NCBI GenBank assembly: GCA_016190375.1
Contig: JACPQR010000143.1
Span: 61,030-125,029, forward strand
Reading direction: 5' to 3'
Length of the DNA stretch: 64,000 nucleotides
From: Deltaproteobacteria bacterium
GTDB taxonomy: Bacteria; Myxococcota_A; Polyangia; JACPQR01
In this document: positions 16,861 through 25,353 of the stretch, piece after piece
Position numbering within the stretch: the stretch's first letter is position 1
How the letters are laid out: each line of letters opens with the position of its first letter
Notes under the pieces: generated by a model
What the model was told of the DNA's origin: nothing
The model's input: only the letters and a program-made list of their open reading frames with translations
Database searches by the model: none
Made by a program: the position numbers and the translations under genes

Positions 16861-18497
16861 GAGCTCGCACCCTTCTCCTCGCGTTCGCCCTTGCGGCCGG
16901 TTCCTGCTCGGACCAGGAGACCGCCCTCCTCGTCCTGATCAGGGCCTCGCTGGTGGTGCCCGACGAGGTCGACCAGGTCGACGTGAACGCGAGCACGCCC
17001 GGCGGCGAGTCGGCGACCAAGCGCTTCGCAGTGGCGACGCCGTTTCCGCATTCGGTGTCGCTGCGCCCAGGCGAGCAAGAGGACACGCCGGTCAGCATCT
17101 GGGTCGTCCTTCGGCTCGGAGCGAACGAGGTGGCGCAGAGAACCGTCGAGTCACGGTTCGTGGCGGGCGAGGACCGCGAGGTCGTGGTCGACTTCGACTG
17201 TTCCCAGGAGTGCGGCGACGGTGACGCCGACAGCGACTCCGACGCGGACTCCGATTCCGACGCGGACACCGACGCCGACGGGGACGGCGATACCGACGCC
17301 GACGGCGACGCGGATTGTCCCGAGGACTGCGACCTCGGATGCGAGCTCGCCGGAGCCTGCAACGTGCCCCTGCCCTCGAACGTCGACGACGCGGCGCTCG
17401 ACGGCGCGACCGCCGACTGGGTCGTGGACCAGGCGGTGGTTGCCGACACGACGACCGGACAGATCGCGGTGGATGGGGGAGCCGTCGTGCGCGCCGCCGG
17501 TCAGGGCGTGGACGGGACGGGAATCGGGTTCGCCACGGTGGGACAGGGTGGCGGCCTCGATCTCGGGCTGTGGAGCTTCCGATCGATCGAGGTGCGGGCC
17601 GGGGGCTCGGTGCGCTTCGTGGGAGCGGCGGGCGCGGTGGTCCTCGCGACCGGGGACATCGAGATCGCAGGAACGCTGGACGCGTCGGCGCGCGGCACGA
17701 CCCCGGGGCCAGGCGGCGGCCTGGGCGGCGGCGGTTCCAACGAGGCGGCCGGCGGCGCAGGAGCGGGCGGGAACGGGTGCTCGCTCGACCTGGACCCGTA
17801 TCAGGACTGCGGGGGGGGCGGCGGCGGCTTCGGCGCCGAGGGCGGAGCCGGCGGGCCGGCGCTCGAACCGGCCGCGGACGGCGGGCTCGGGGGCGGAACG
17901 TATGGTACGGCTGAGCTCGTGGGACTGGTCGGCGGTAGCGGAGGCGGCGCAGGCGGAGCCACGGCGAAGGTCTCCATGCCGGGTGGCGCCGGCGGTGGAG
18001 CGCTCCAGATCTTCTCACGCGGTCGCGTCGAGATCACCGCGACGGCACGCATTCGGGCCGGAGGCGGCGGAGGGCGCGCCGACGATCAGCCGGGAGCGCC
18101 CTACACGGTCGGCGGCGGCGGAGGGGGGAGCGGCGGCGCGATCCTGATCGAAGGCCGGGAGGTCGTCATCGAAGGCACCGTGTCGGCCAACGGAGGAGGA
18201 GGAGGCGGCGGCGCCTTCAACCTCGGCGAGGCCGCCCCGGGCGAGGACGGCGGCGACGGCGACGCGCGCGCGCGGGGCGGCACTGGCGCACATCTCGACG
18301 GCGAGGGCAACGACGGCGGAAAAGGTGGCGCCGGCGATCGGCAAGGTGGCGAGCCGGGACAGTCGACCGGAGATGGTGGTGGTGGAGGCGGCGGCGTCGG
18401 GCGCATCCGGGTCAACGACGTGGATGGCGCGCGCGGCGGCGCCGGAGCGGCGAGCCCGCGCGAGAGCGAGGGCCAGGTCGATCGCGGCGCTCCGTGA
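16857..18497 (+). CDS. Glycine-rich beta-helix-like surface lipoprotein
   Basis: This 546-aa lipoprotein has a signal peptide ending LAAGSC (Cys 17). Residues 18-115 form a beta domain, and 120-155 are an acidic DSDSDADSD-type linker. Then comes a long Gly-rich region with repeating signatures such as RSIEVRAGGSVRFVGAAG, GDIEIAGTLDASARG, GRVEITATARIRAGGGGGR and VVIEGTVSANGGGGG. The pattern (short hydrophobic strand, I-x-GT/IxA-G, Gly-rich turn) suggests a Gly-loop beta-helix seen in large surface proteins of Myxococcota. It is coupled to the gene before (ATGA) and the flippase after (GTGA), so it is co-made with glycan export. A matrix-attached or polymer-binding role is inferred. Confidence 0.7.
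   Translation: MRARTLLLAFALAAGSCSDQETALLVLIRASLVVPDEVDQVDVNASTPGGESATKRFAVATPFPHSVSLRPGEQEDTPVSIWVVLRLGANEVAQRTVESRFVAGEDREVVVDFDCSQECGDGDADSDSDADSDSDADTDADGDGDTDADGDADCPEDCDLGCELAGACNVPLPSNVDDAALDGATADWVVDQAVVADTTTGQIAVDGGAVVRAAGQGVDGTGIGFATVGQGGGLDLGLWSFRSIEVRAGGSVRFVGAAGAVVLATGDIEIAGTLDASARGTTPGPGGGLGGGGSNEAAGGAGAGGNGCSLDLDPYQDCGGGGGGFGAEGGAGGPALEPAADGGLGGGTYGTAELVGLVGGSGGGAGGATAKVSMPGGAGGGALQIFSRGRVEITATARIRAGGGGGRADDQPGAPYTVGGGGGGSGGAILIEGREVVIEGTVSANGGGGGGGAFNLGEAAPGEDGGDGDARARGGTGAHLDGEGNDGGKGGAGDRQGGEPGQSTGDGGGGGGGVGRIRVNDVDGARGGAGAASPRESEGQVDRGAP
17218..17315 (+). repeat. GAC-rich hexamer tract coding an Asp/Ser linker
   Basis: This is a run of near-hexameric units (GACnnCGAC-like) coding alternating Asp with Ser, Ala, Thr or Gly. 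Comparable tracts occur near 26550-26646 and 60628-60780 in unrelated genes of this window. It likely codes a flexible, cation-binding spacer. Confidence 0.7.
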
Positions 18498-19978
18498 CTG
18501 ACGTGCCCGTGAGCGAAGCGACAGGGACGGCCACCCGGCGCGTCATCCGGAACTCGCTCTGGCTCCTCGCGCAACCGATCCTCCTGGGCCTCGCCAGCCT
18601 GGCGCTCCTGTCCTACGGCGCCCGCGAGCTCGGGAAGGTCGGCCTCGGCCGTTTCAGCGCGGCGACCGCGTTCGTGTTCCTCTTCGTCGCGTTCTCGGGG
18701 CTCGGCCTCTCGATGCTCGCCACGCGGGACATCGCGCGCAATCGCGAGGAAGGGCGAGTGCGCGAGTACGTCGCGCGTCTCTCGGGGCTGAGGCTCTCGG
18801 TCGCCGGCATCGTGGCGGTCCTCGCGCTCGTCGTGGCGTACCTCAGCGGCCAGGGCGACGAGACAGGTGGCCTCGTCTATCTCGCGGTCCTCGTGATCCC
18901 GCTCGAGGCGGTGGTCAGGACCTTCCAGGACCTCTTCATCGCGCTCGAGCGGGCCCGGGTCGTCGCGCTCGCCGGCACGGTGGGCGCCATCGCGCGGATC
19001 GTCTCGTCCTTCGGAGCCCTCGCCCTCGGATTCGGCGTCTGGGGCTTCCTTTGCGGGTGGCTCGTCGCGGACGTGGCGAACGCGCTGTTCGCGCTGTGGT
19101 TCGCGCGCGGGCTCGCGGTTCGCCCGGTCCTCGAGTGGGACTTCTCCTGGTCTGCCGTCAAGCGCGGGTTCGTCTTCTACATCTCGGGGATCGTGAGCAC
19201 CGGACACCAGCGCCTCGACGTCCTCATCCTCGCCTCCGCCGCGGGGCATGCCGAGGTCGGGATCTACGCGGCCGCCGTCGGGCTCGCGCGCCGGCTGGTG
19301 ATCATTCCCGAGTCGCTCGGGACGGCAACGTTCGCGGGAGTCTCCGGAGCGGCGCTCGTCGATCGCGAGGTGGCGCGCGAGGTGACCGCTCGATCGATGA
19401 CGCTCGGTCTACTGTTCGGGATCCCGATCGCGGCCGGGTGCTGGACGCTGAGCGGCCCCATCGTGAGCGCTCTGTTCGGCCCCGAGTTCTCCACCGCCGT
19501 CCGGCCGCTGGCGATCGGCGTCTGGGCGCTGCCGCTGTGGTGCGCGTCCTACGTCGCGCTCTTCTCCCTGACGGCGGTCGACCGCGAGTGGACGGTGTTC
19601 TGGATCGCAACCGTGATCACCGTGACGACGGTCATCGGCCTCGTCCTGCCCGGCGACCGTCTCGACGCGACCTGGGCGGCGGTGGCGATGGTCGCCGGTC
19701 AAGCCGTCGGCACCTCGCTGCACCTCGTCGTGATCCGCCTCGCCCTGGGACCCGTGCTGCGCCTCGGCGACCTCGCGCGAATCGCGGTCGCCACCGCGGC
19801 GATGTCGGCCACCATGGTCGCGGCGCGGCGCTTCATGAGCGACGGCCCGGGCCTCACCGCCGTCGTCGGCGCGGTGCTCCTGGGCGCGATGGTCTACCTC
19901 GCGGTGGCGACGGCCCTCGGCGTCGCGCCGTGGGCGGAGCTCTTGGGTCGGCGCGGGGAGCGAGCGAGTGGGAGCTAG
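18494..19978 (+). CDS. Second Wzx-like polysaccharide flippase
   Basis: This 494-aa polytopic protein has 12-14 helices. Its N-terminus (RRVIRNSLWLLAQPILLGLA, then SYGARELGKVGLGRFSAATA) matches oligosaccharide flippases of the MOP superfamily. The internal half-repeat begins near WSAVKRGFVFYISGIVSTGH, after which AEVGIYAAAVGLARRL is a family-typical segment. It would flip a lipid-linked oligosaccharide. It is clearly different from the first flippase at 7043, so the locus may serve two glycans or contain two merged clusters. The GTG start overlaps the stop of the lipoprotein upstream (GTGA). The C-terminus is short, basic and cytoplasmic. Confidence 0.88.
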   Translation: MTDVPVSEATGTATRRVIRNSLWLLAQPILLGLASLALLSYGARELGKVGLGRFSAATAFVFLFVAFSGLGLSMLATRDIARNREEGRVREYVARLSGLRLSVAGIVAVLALVVAYLSGQGDETGGLVYLAVLVIPLEAVVRTFQDLFIALERARVVALAGTVGAIARIVSSFGALALGFGVWGFLCGWLVADVANALFALWFARGLAVRPVLEWDFSWSAVKRGFVFYISGIVSTGHQRLDVLILASAAGHAEVGIYAAAVGLARRLVIIPESLGTATFAGVSGAALVDREVAREVTARSMTLGLLFGIPIAAGCWTLSGPIVSALFGPEFSTAVRPLAIGVWALPLWCASYVALFSLTAVDREWTVFWIATVITVTTVIGLVLPGDRLDATWAAVAMVAGQAVGTSLHLVVIRLALGPVLRLGDLARIAVATAAMSATMVAARRFMSDGPGLTAVVGAVLLGAMVYLAVATALGVAPWAELLGRRGERASGS

Positions 19979-20017
19979 TGGCTCGCGGTGCAGATCCGCT
20001 TCCTCCGGACGAACGGG

Positions 20018-20047
20018 AACAGGCAACAGGCAACAGGCAATGGCAAC
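20018..20047 (+). repeat. Heptamer array AACAGGC (left arm)
   Basis: Three perfect AACAGGC heptamers are followed by an AATGGCAAC degenerate unit. They lie in the 429-bp gene-free stretch between the second flippase and the STN-domain lipoprotein. The reverse complement of the unit occurs in the array at 20197-20266. Confidence 0.85.
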
Positions 20048-20196
20048 GGGGAACCGCCGGCACAGATCCCGAAGTGCGGCCCTCGGCGCTTGAAGCCGTC
20101 GAACAAGGCGCTGTTCCGAAAGTGCGCCGTGGCTGCCCGGGAAGGACCGCTTCGCTCCGCGCGCGAGCTCGTTGCACGCGAGCTCGCCGCCCGCGA

Positions 20197-20266
20197 GTTG
20201 CCGGTCGCCGGTTGCCGGTTGCCGGTTGCCTGTCGCCTGTTGCCTGTCGCCTGTTGCCTGTCGCCT
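20197..20266 (+). repeat. Heptamer array GTTGCCG/GTCGCCT (right arm)
   Basis: Ten contiguous heptamers of the form GTYGCCK are the reverse complement of the left array (GCAACAGG/CCTGTTGC). The two arrays bracket about 150 bp containing the direct repeat CGCGAGCTCG (about 20162 and 20178). Arms this rich could fold into a large hairpin. No gene is apparent across 19979-20407. Confidence 0.85.
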
Positions 20267-20395
20267 GTCATCCGGTGTCCTCCCCGCCTTTCGCTTCGGC
20301 CCAACCCCTGGCCGGATCTCTGCCGCGCGGATCTAGCAGGCTGGTCCGAGGTCGAGCACGAGTGGGCGTGACTTCCCCGGGCGCGAGCCCGTCGG

Positions 20396-20401
20396 TATCC
20401 T
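20396..20401 (+). promoter_or_regulatory. -10 TATCCT, leaderless start at ATG 20408
   Basis: TATCCT ends exactly six bases before ATG 20408, and no ribosome site is present. Confidence 0.6.
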
Positions 20402-20407
20402 CTGCGC

Positions 20408-21388
20408 ATGCGCCCGGGCGCAAGGTTCGGCCTGATCGCCGTCGTCGCGGCGTGCTCCTCGAACGGGGGTCGCGCGGTGCCGGCGCCGCCTCGGCCGGCG
20501 CCGAGCCCGGCCGCGCCAGCCCTGCGCGAGGCGCCGGTTGCGGCGCCGTCGGCGGCCGAGCCGCGGCCGGAAGCGGCGACCGCGCCCGTCCCTGCCGGCG
20601 CCATCCGTCTCGCGGACGTCGATCCGCACCGTGCGGCGCTCTTCGTGGCCCGGGTCTTCCAGGCGGACGTGATCGTCGCGGGGGGCACGGGCGAGCCGGT
20701 CACGCTCGGGATCCAGGGGCGCACCGCCGGCGAAGCGCTCGGCGAGCTCGCGACGGCGGCCGGCCTGTCGTTGCGAGAGGAAGGCGGGCGCTTCTGGCTG
20801 GGCCCGGCGGAGGTGCTCGACCGGCAGGCCGCCGCCGGACTACGCGGAGGGCGGCGCGTCGACATGTTCTTCCACCGAGCCGACGCGGCGGCGATCGTTC
20901 GGCTCCTCGCGGACGTCGAGCGGATCTCGGTGGAGGGCTCGCTCGCGGGCACCGTGTCGCTCGCGGTTCGAGACGCGCCGTCACGCGAGGTCCTCGCGGC
21001 ACTCGTCCGACTCGCGGGCTCTCGGGCCCGCGCTCGAGGGCGCACGGTCACGCTGACGGGACCGGGAGCGCTCCCCGCGACGCCCGGATTCGTCGGTGAG
21101 CCCTGCAATCGCGACACGGAATCCGTCATGCGCGCCGTGGAGCTGGCTTGCGTCCCGCTCGCGGCGCTGGAGGTCTGCGGGACGGCGACGGCCCTGGGCC
21201 GCAACGTGGCGCTCGTGCGGCGTCGTGACGCCGAGCCGGGCAGCGGCCTTCAGGCGGAGGTGCGGATCGGGAGCTGGGTCGGCGAGCCCGCCACGCGCGT
21301 GACCGAGGTGGACACCGGTGGTCTCGGGCTGGAGGGCGGCGCTCGCCTGGTGCTAGCCTCATCGGCTCGAGGTGACCGAGCGCCATGA
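20408..21388 (+). CDS. Lipoprotein with STN/secretin-N-like domains
   Basis: This 326-aa protein has a short lipoprotein signal (LIAVVAAC, Cys 16) and a Pro/Ala linker. Two beta-alpha-beta units follow. The first reads IRLADVDPHRAALFVARVFQ, then VTLGIQGRTAGEALGELATA. The second reads VDMFFHRADAAAIVRLLADV, then VSLAVRDAPSREVLAALVRL. Both match the STN (secretin/TonB short N-terminal) pattern found in PilQ-like secretins and TonB receptors, but there is no secretin pore or barrel. A periplasmic adaptor to an envelope machine is inferred. The remaining 110 residues hold two Cys pairs. The stop overlaps the next gene (ATGA), which ties it to the CapK-like ligase. Confidence 0.7.
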   Translation: MRPGARFGLIAVVAACSSNGGRAVPAPPRPAPSPAAPALREAPVAAPSAAEPRPEAATAPVPAGAIRLADVDPHRAALFVARVFQADVIVAGGTGEPVTLGIQGRTAGEALGELATAAGLSLREEGGRFWLGPAEVLDRQAAAGLRGGRRVDMFFHRADAAAIVRLLADVERISVEGSLAGTVSLAVRDAPSREVLAALVRLAGSRARARGRTVTLTGPGALPATPGFVGEPCNRDTESVMRAVELACVPLAALEVCGTATALGRNVALVRRRDAEPGSGLQAEVRIGSWVGEPATRVTEVDTGGLGLEGGARLVLASSARGDRAP

Positions 21389-22788
21389 GCCTCCTGCAGC
21401 CGGGTGGTCCGCTATTGCGGCTATACAACCGAGTGCCGCCCGGCGTGCGGGCCTGGCTGGCGAGCGCGTATGGGCTGAAGACCTGGCGGCTGCGGTACGG
21501 CGGCTCGTTCAGCCGTCACCTGGCCGAGTTCCGCGAGCGCGATGGTTGGTCCGCCGATCGGCTCGGCGAGTGGCAGGACGCCCGCCTGCGCGATCTCTTG
21601 AGACACGCGGTCGCGCACGTTCCTCACTACCGGCGCCTGCACGCCCGCGGCGGCTTCCCGATCGAAGAGGTTCGCACTGCCGCGGACCTTTCACGGCTGC
21701 CCGTGCTCGAGAAGGACGAGATCCGTCGCAATCCGGACGATTTCCTCGCGTCGACCCCGAAGCGCCTGCACCAGCTCTTCACGAGCGGCACGACGGGCAC
21801 GCCCCTGAAGCTGTACCGCTCGACCGAGACGAATCGCGCCTGGTACGCGTGCTTCGAGCGCAGGGCCCGCGAGTGGTCGGGCGTCCACCGGGGCGACCGC
21901 CTCGCCTCGCTCGGCGGGCAGCTCGTCGTCCCCTTCGAGTGCGACCGGCCGCCGTTCTGGGTCTGGAACGCTCCCGCCCGCCAGCTCTACATGTCCGTCT
22001 ACCACCTCAGCCCGAGGTTCCTCGACTCGTACCTCGACGAGATCGTCTCGAGGCGCATCGTGCACATGTACGGGTACGCGTCGGCGATGGACGCGCTCGC
22101 CTCGCACGCGCTGGACACGGGGCGGCGCGACGTGCGGCTCGTGGTCGCCACGTCGAACGCCGAGCCCCTCTTCGACCACCAGAGGGACCGGATCGGCCGC
22201 GCCTTCGGCTGCGACGTTCGAGACACCTACGGAAACACGGAGCTGTCCGTCGCGGCCTTCGAGTGCGAGGAGCATCGGATGCACCTGTCGATGGAGGTGG
22301 GCGTCGTCGAGGTGCTGGCCGAGGATGCCCGGCCGTGCGCGCCGGGAGAGGTCGGCGACCTCGTCTGCACCTGCCTCCTCAACTTCGATCAGGTCTTCAT
22401 CCGATACCGGCACGGCGATCGGGGATCGACGCTGCCCGAGTCGCCCTGCCGCTGCGGAAGGAAGGCGCCCGCCCTCCAGTCGATCGACGGGCGGCGCGAC
22501 GACGTGCTGGTCACGCCCGATGGCCGCCGGATCGGCCGGCTCGATCCCGTCTTCAAGGGCGGAATGCGCCTGCGCGAGGCGCAGATCGTCCAGCTCGCCA
22601 CGGACGAGATCCAGGTGAGGGTCGTTCCCGCACCGGGTTACTCGGACGAGGACGCGACGATGATCGCGAGTCGCCTCAGGGACCGCATGGGTCCCGTGAA
22701 GGTCGAGGTCGTCCAGGTGAAGGAGCTGGAGCGGACCTCGAACGGCAAGCTGCGCGGGGTGATCAGTCTTCTCGGGAAGACCGGCTGA
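21385..22788 (+). CDS. CapK/PaaK-like AMP-binding ligase
   Basis: This 467-aa protein of the phenylacetate-CoA ligase/CapK type has the ATP-loop LFTSGTTGTPLKLYRS near residue 133. The A5-like motif is YGNTELSVAAFECEE, and INFDQV-like LLNFDQVFIRYRHGDRG is also present. The C-terminal part, IDGRRDDVLVTPDGRRIGRL, precedes a final KELERTSNGKLRGVIS with the conserved Lys. It would activate a carboxylate as adenylate and possibly thioester. CapK homologues sit in many capsule loci, where the substrate is unknown. It is coupled to the STN lipoprotein upstream. Its 3' end overlaps the convergent glycosyltransferase by 26 bases. Confidence 0.85.
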   Translation: MSLLQPGGPLLRLYNRVPPGVRAWLASAYGLKTWRLRYGGSFSRHLAEFRERDGWSADRLGEWQDARLRDLLRHAVAHVPHYRRLHARGGFPIEEVRTAADLSRLPVLEKDEIRRNPDDFLASTPKRLHQLFTSGTTGTPLKLYRSTETNRAWYACFERRAREWSGVHRGDRLASLGGQLVVPFECDRPPFWVWNAPARQLYMSVYHLSPRFLDSYLDEIVSRRIVHMYGYASAMDALASHALDTGRRDVRLVVATSNAEPLFDHQRDRIGRAFGCDVRDTYGNTELSVAAFECEEHRMHLSMEVGVVEVLAEDARPCAPGEVGDLVCTCLLNFDQVFIRYRHGDRGSTLPESPCRCGRKAPALQSIDGRRDDVLVTPDGRRIGRLDPVFKGGMRLREAQIVQLATDEIQVRVVPAPGYSDEDATMIASRLRDRMGPVKVEVVQVKELERTSNGKLRGVISLLGKTG

Positions 22789-23788
22789 GCTCTCGGAGCA
22801 GCTCCTGCAGGCCGCTCAGCCGTTCGCCCCACCGAGCCTCGAGATCGGTCCTCAAGGCGATCGCCTCGCTCGAGAGCTCGGACTTCCGGCGTAGCGCCTC
22901 GTCGATGGCCCCGGCGATCCGCCGGGCGTCGTTCTCGGTGAACACGGCGCCTCGGGAGAAGATGTGCCGCAAGGTACTGGTGCCCGTGAGGACCATGGGC
23001 TTGCCGGCGGACACGGCCTCGTACGCACCGCAAAGCGCGCAGCGGTCGAGGGTGGTCAGCGCCATCACGACGTCGGCGGCACGGAGGGCTCGCACGTAGT
23101 CGGCCTCGGACAGGTAGCCCGTCGGGATCACGTTCGCCGGGGGGTTGGCGCGGGTCAACAGCTCCGAACGCCGCCCGCTGACGTAGATGTGCACATCGGG
23201 CGGGAGCAGGCGCCCCGCCTCCATGACCTCCAGGTACGGCTCGTCGACGTCGTAGGTGCAGATGTAGAAGACGTTGCACCTTCCCTTGAAGGTACCGATC
23301 TCGGAGGGCGCGGCGGCCGGGAGGTCGGGCACGGGATCGGGCAGGACGAATGGCCTGCCGCCACGCTTCCTCACGCTCTCGACGAGATCGTCGTTGTGGA
23401 TCACCGTCACGTCGGCTCCACGGGCGAGCAACGTCGCGAGGGCGTCCGCGACGATGCCGCCGACGACGGGCTCTATGCCGGCGTTGTGCGTGTCGAGCAG
23501 GACGGGCCTGCGCAGCGCGCGACCCAGGAGCACCGCGACGGTCGCGAGCACCACCGAGGGGTTGGCGGCGATGATGGCGTCCGGCCTGAATCGGAGCGCC
23601 ATGGCGACGGTCTCGTACGTCGATCGGACGTAGCGACCCAGCCTGCTCGTGCCGACGCCGTGTATCTCGAGGAGCCGGGCCCCGAGGCGCTTCGCCACGC
23701 TCTGGTTGCGGCGCTGGATCTCCCACGCCACCCAGAGGATCCGCTCTTCGTTCTCGCTCGGGCCGAGCACGGCCGGCCATCTTGTCAT
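22763..23788 (-). CDS. GT4-like glycosyltransferase
   Basis: This 341-aa protein has a GT-B layout. The N-terminal half has RFRPDAIIAANPSVVLATVA and RPVLLDTHNAGIEP; the C-terminal half has NVFYICTYDVDEPYLEVMEA, IPTGYLSEADYVRALRAADV and CGAYEAVSAGKPMVLTGTST, with the Glu of the donor site. It would add a sugar from a nucleotide donor in the cytoplasm. ATG 23788 is chosen because upstream codons are not GT-like and would run into the divergent DUF362 region. It is convergent with and overlaps the CapK-like gene. Confidence 0.85.
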   Translation of the reverse strand: MTRWPAVLGPSENEERILWVAWEIQRRNQSVAKRLGARLLEIHGVGTSRLGRYVRSTYETVAMALRFRPDAIIAANPSVVLATVAVLLGRALRRPVLLDTHNAGIEPVVGGIVADALATLLARGADVTVIHNDDLVESVRKRGGRPFVLPDPVPDLPAAAPSEIGTFKGRCNVFYICTYDVDEPYLEVMEAGRLLPPDVHIYVSGRRSELLTRANPPANVIPTGYLSEADYVRALRAADVVMALTTLDRCALCGAYEAVSAGKPMVLTGTSTLRHIFSRGAVFTENDARRIAGAIDEALRRKSELSSEAIALRTDLEARWGERLSGLQELLRELSRSSRED

Positions 23789-23967
23789 GGCGAATCCGGG
23801 GGCACAACTCGGCCACGCGCGCGCTCGCCCGCTCGAGCGTTCGGCGTTCCCGGCCGCTTGACCTCGGCGAGGTCGGCTCCTAGATTCGTTTGCCTCGCGG
23901 AATCGCGGGGTCCCCGGCGAGCGAAGCTCGCTCGGGGCGCAATCCACCCGGGAGGCTGGTCCTGCCA

Positions 23968-25344
23968 ATGAGAGTCTTCGTCGAACGGTGCAGCGGCTAC
24001 GAGGAGGAGCGGCTCGATCGCGCGCTCGAGCCATGGACCGACCTCTTCAGGGAGCGTATCGCGAAGGGCAACACGGTCGCAGTCAAGCCCAACTGGCTGG
24101 CTCACTGCCACAAGTTCGACCCCGGCGAGTGGGAGTCCGTGATCACGCATCCGAACTTGATCACGGCGGTCCTGAAGATCGTGCTCGGAGCGCTGGGTGG
24201 CTCGGGCAGGGTCGTGATCGCGGACGCGCCGCAGACCAACTCGGACTTCGAGAAGATCATGGAGCGCATGCGGCCCGAGCGGTGGGTCCGCATGGGGCGT
24301 GAAGCTGGGGTCGAGGTCTCGGTACTGGACCTGAGGGACCACGCCTGGACGACCGAGGGAGACGTGCTCACGAGCCGCCGGAACCTCCCCGGCGATCCGA
24401 TGGGCTCCACCGTGTGCGACCTCGCCGAGTCGAGCGAGTTTTCGGGTCACTCGCCATCGAAGAGAGGCTACTTCGGCGCGGACTACGACAAGGAAGACAC
24501 GAACCGCAACCACTCGAACGGCCATCACCGCTACAAGGTCTCGAGGTCGGTGATCGAGGCCGACACCTTCGTGTGCCTGCCGAAGCTGAAGACGCACAAG
24601 AAGGCGGGCATCACCTGCTCTCTGAAGAACCTCGTGGGGATCAACACGTACAAGAACTGGCTTCCGCACCACAACGAGGGCACGCCGGCGGAAGGCGGCG
24701 ACCAGTTCCCGGACAGCACGTCGAAGAACCACGTCGAGTCGCTCCTCAACGAACGGTTCAAGGCGCTCCTCACGCGGTTTCCAGACCTCGGCAAGTGGAT
24801 GGTCCCCGTCAAGGGGCTGGCCAGGAAGATCTTCGGCGACACGAGGGACACGATCCGGAACGGCGCCTGGTACGGGAACGACACGCTGTGGCGGACCGTC
24901 CTCGACCTCAACAAGATCCTGCTCTACGCGAACCCGGACGGGACCCTGCGGCCCGAGTCGCAGGGGAGCCGCAAGCCCTACATCAGCATCGTCGACGGCA
25001 TCGTCGCCGGCGAGGGAAACGGTCCCGAAGCCCCGATCAGCCGGCGAGCGGGGCTCCTGATCGGCGGCACGAACCCCGTCGCGGTGGACCTCGTGTGCGC
25101 TAGGCTCATGGGCTTCGACTGGACCAAGATCTCGTCGCTCTCGAACGCGCTGGCCATACGGCGCTACCCGCTGGCTGACTTCGCGTGGGACGATGTCGTC
25201 ATGGTCTGGTCCGACTCGAAGGGCGCCCTGCGCCTGTCGGAGATCGGGCTCGAGGAGTCCCTCCGCTTCCGCGCGCACTTCGGCTGGGCCGGCCACATCG
25301 AGCTCGCACCCCGCCCCGTCGCCGCCCGAACCTCGGTGCGGTAG
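23968..25344 (+). CDS. DUF362 domain protein
   Basis: This 458-aa protein contains the DUF362 pattern: KGNTVAVKPNWLA at the start, an ITHPNLITAVLKIVLGALGG helix, VVIADAPQ, later CLPKLKTHKKAGITCSLKNL, and ISIVDGIVAGEGNGPEAP. The C-terminal unit is LLIGGTNPVAVDLVCARLMG. No ferredoxin-type Cys cluster is present, unlike many DUF362 proteins. The function of the family is unknown; members recur in glycan clusters. ATG 23968 has GGGAGG upstream. The stop codon TAG forms part of the -10 hexamer of the next gene. Confidence 0.85.
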   Translation: MRVFVERCSGYEEERLDRALEPWTDLFRERIAKGNTVAVKPNWLAHCHKFDPGEWESVITHPNLITAVLKIVLGALGGSGRVVIADAPQTNSDFEKIMERMRPERWVRMGREAGVEVSVLDLRDHAWTTEGDVLTSRRNLPGDPMGSTVCDLAESSEFSGHSPSKRGYFGADYDKEDTNRNHSNGHHRYKVSRSVIEADTFVCLPKLKTHKKAGITCSLKNLVGINTYKNWLPHHNEGTPAEGGDQFPDSTSKNHVESLLNERFKALLTRFPDLGKWMVPVKGLARKIFGDTRDTIRNGAWYGNDTLWRTVLDLNKILLYANPDGTLRPESQGSRKPYISIVDGIVAGEGNGPEAPISRRAGLLIGGTNPVAVDLVCARLMGFDWTKISSLSNALAIRRYPLADFAWDDVVMVWSDSKGALRLSEIGLEESLRFRAHFGWAGHIELAPRPVAARTSVR

Positions 25345-25347
25345 ACT
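25342..25347 (+). promoter_or_regulatory. -10 TAGACT built on upstream stop codon
   Basis: TAGACT ends six bases before ATG 25354. Its first three bases are the TAG stop of the DUF362 gene, so one sequence serves both roles. Confidence 0.5.
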
Positions 25348-25353
25348 GCGCCG

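Noticed and set aside
21354..21359. TAGCCT as a -10 for the CapK-like gene
   Set aside because: It lies 25 bases before ATG 21385, too far for the leaderless pattern, and the gene is coupled to the one before it.
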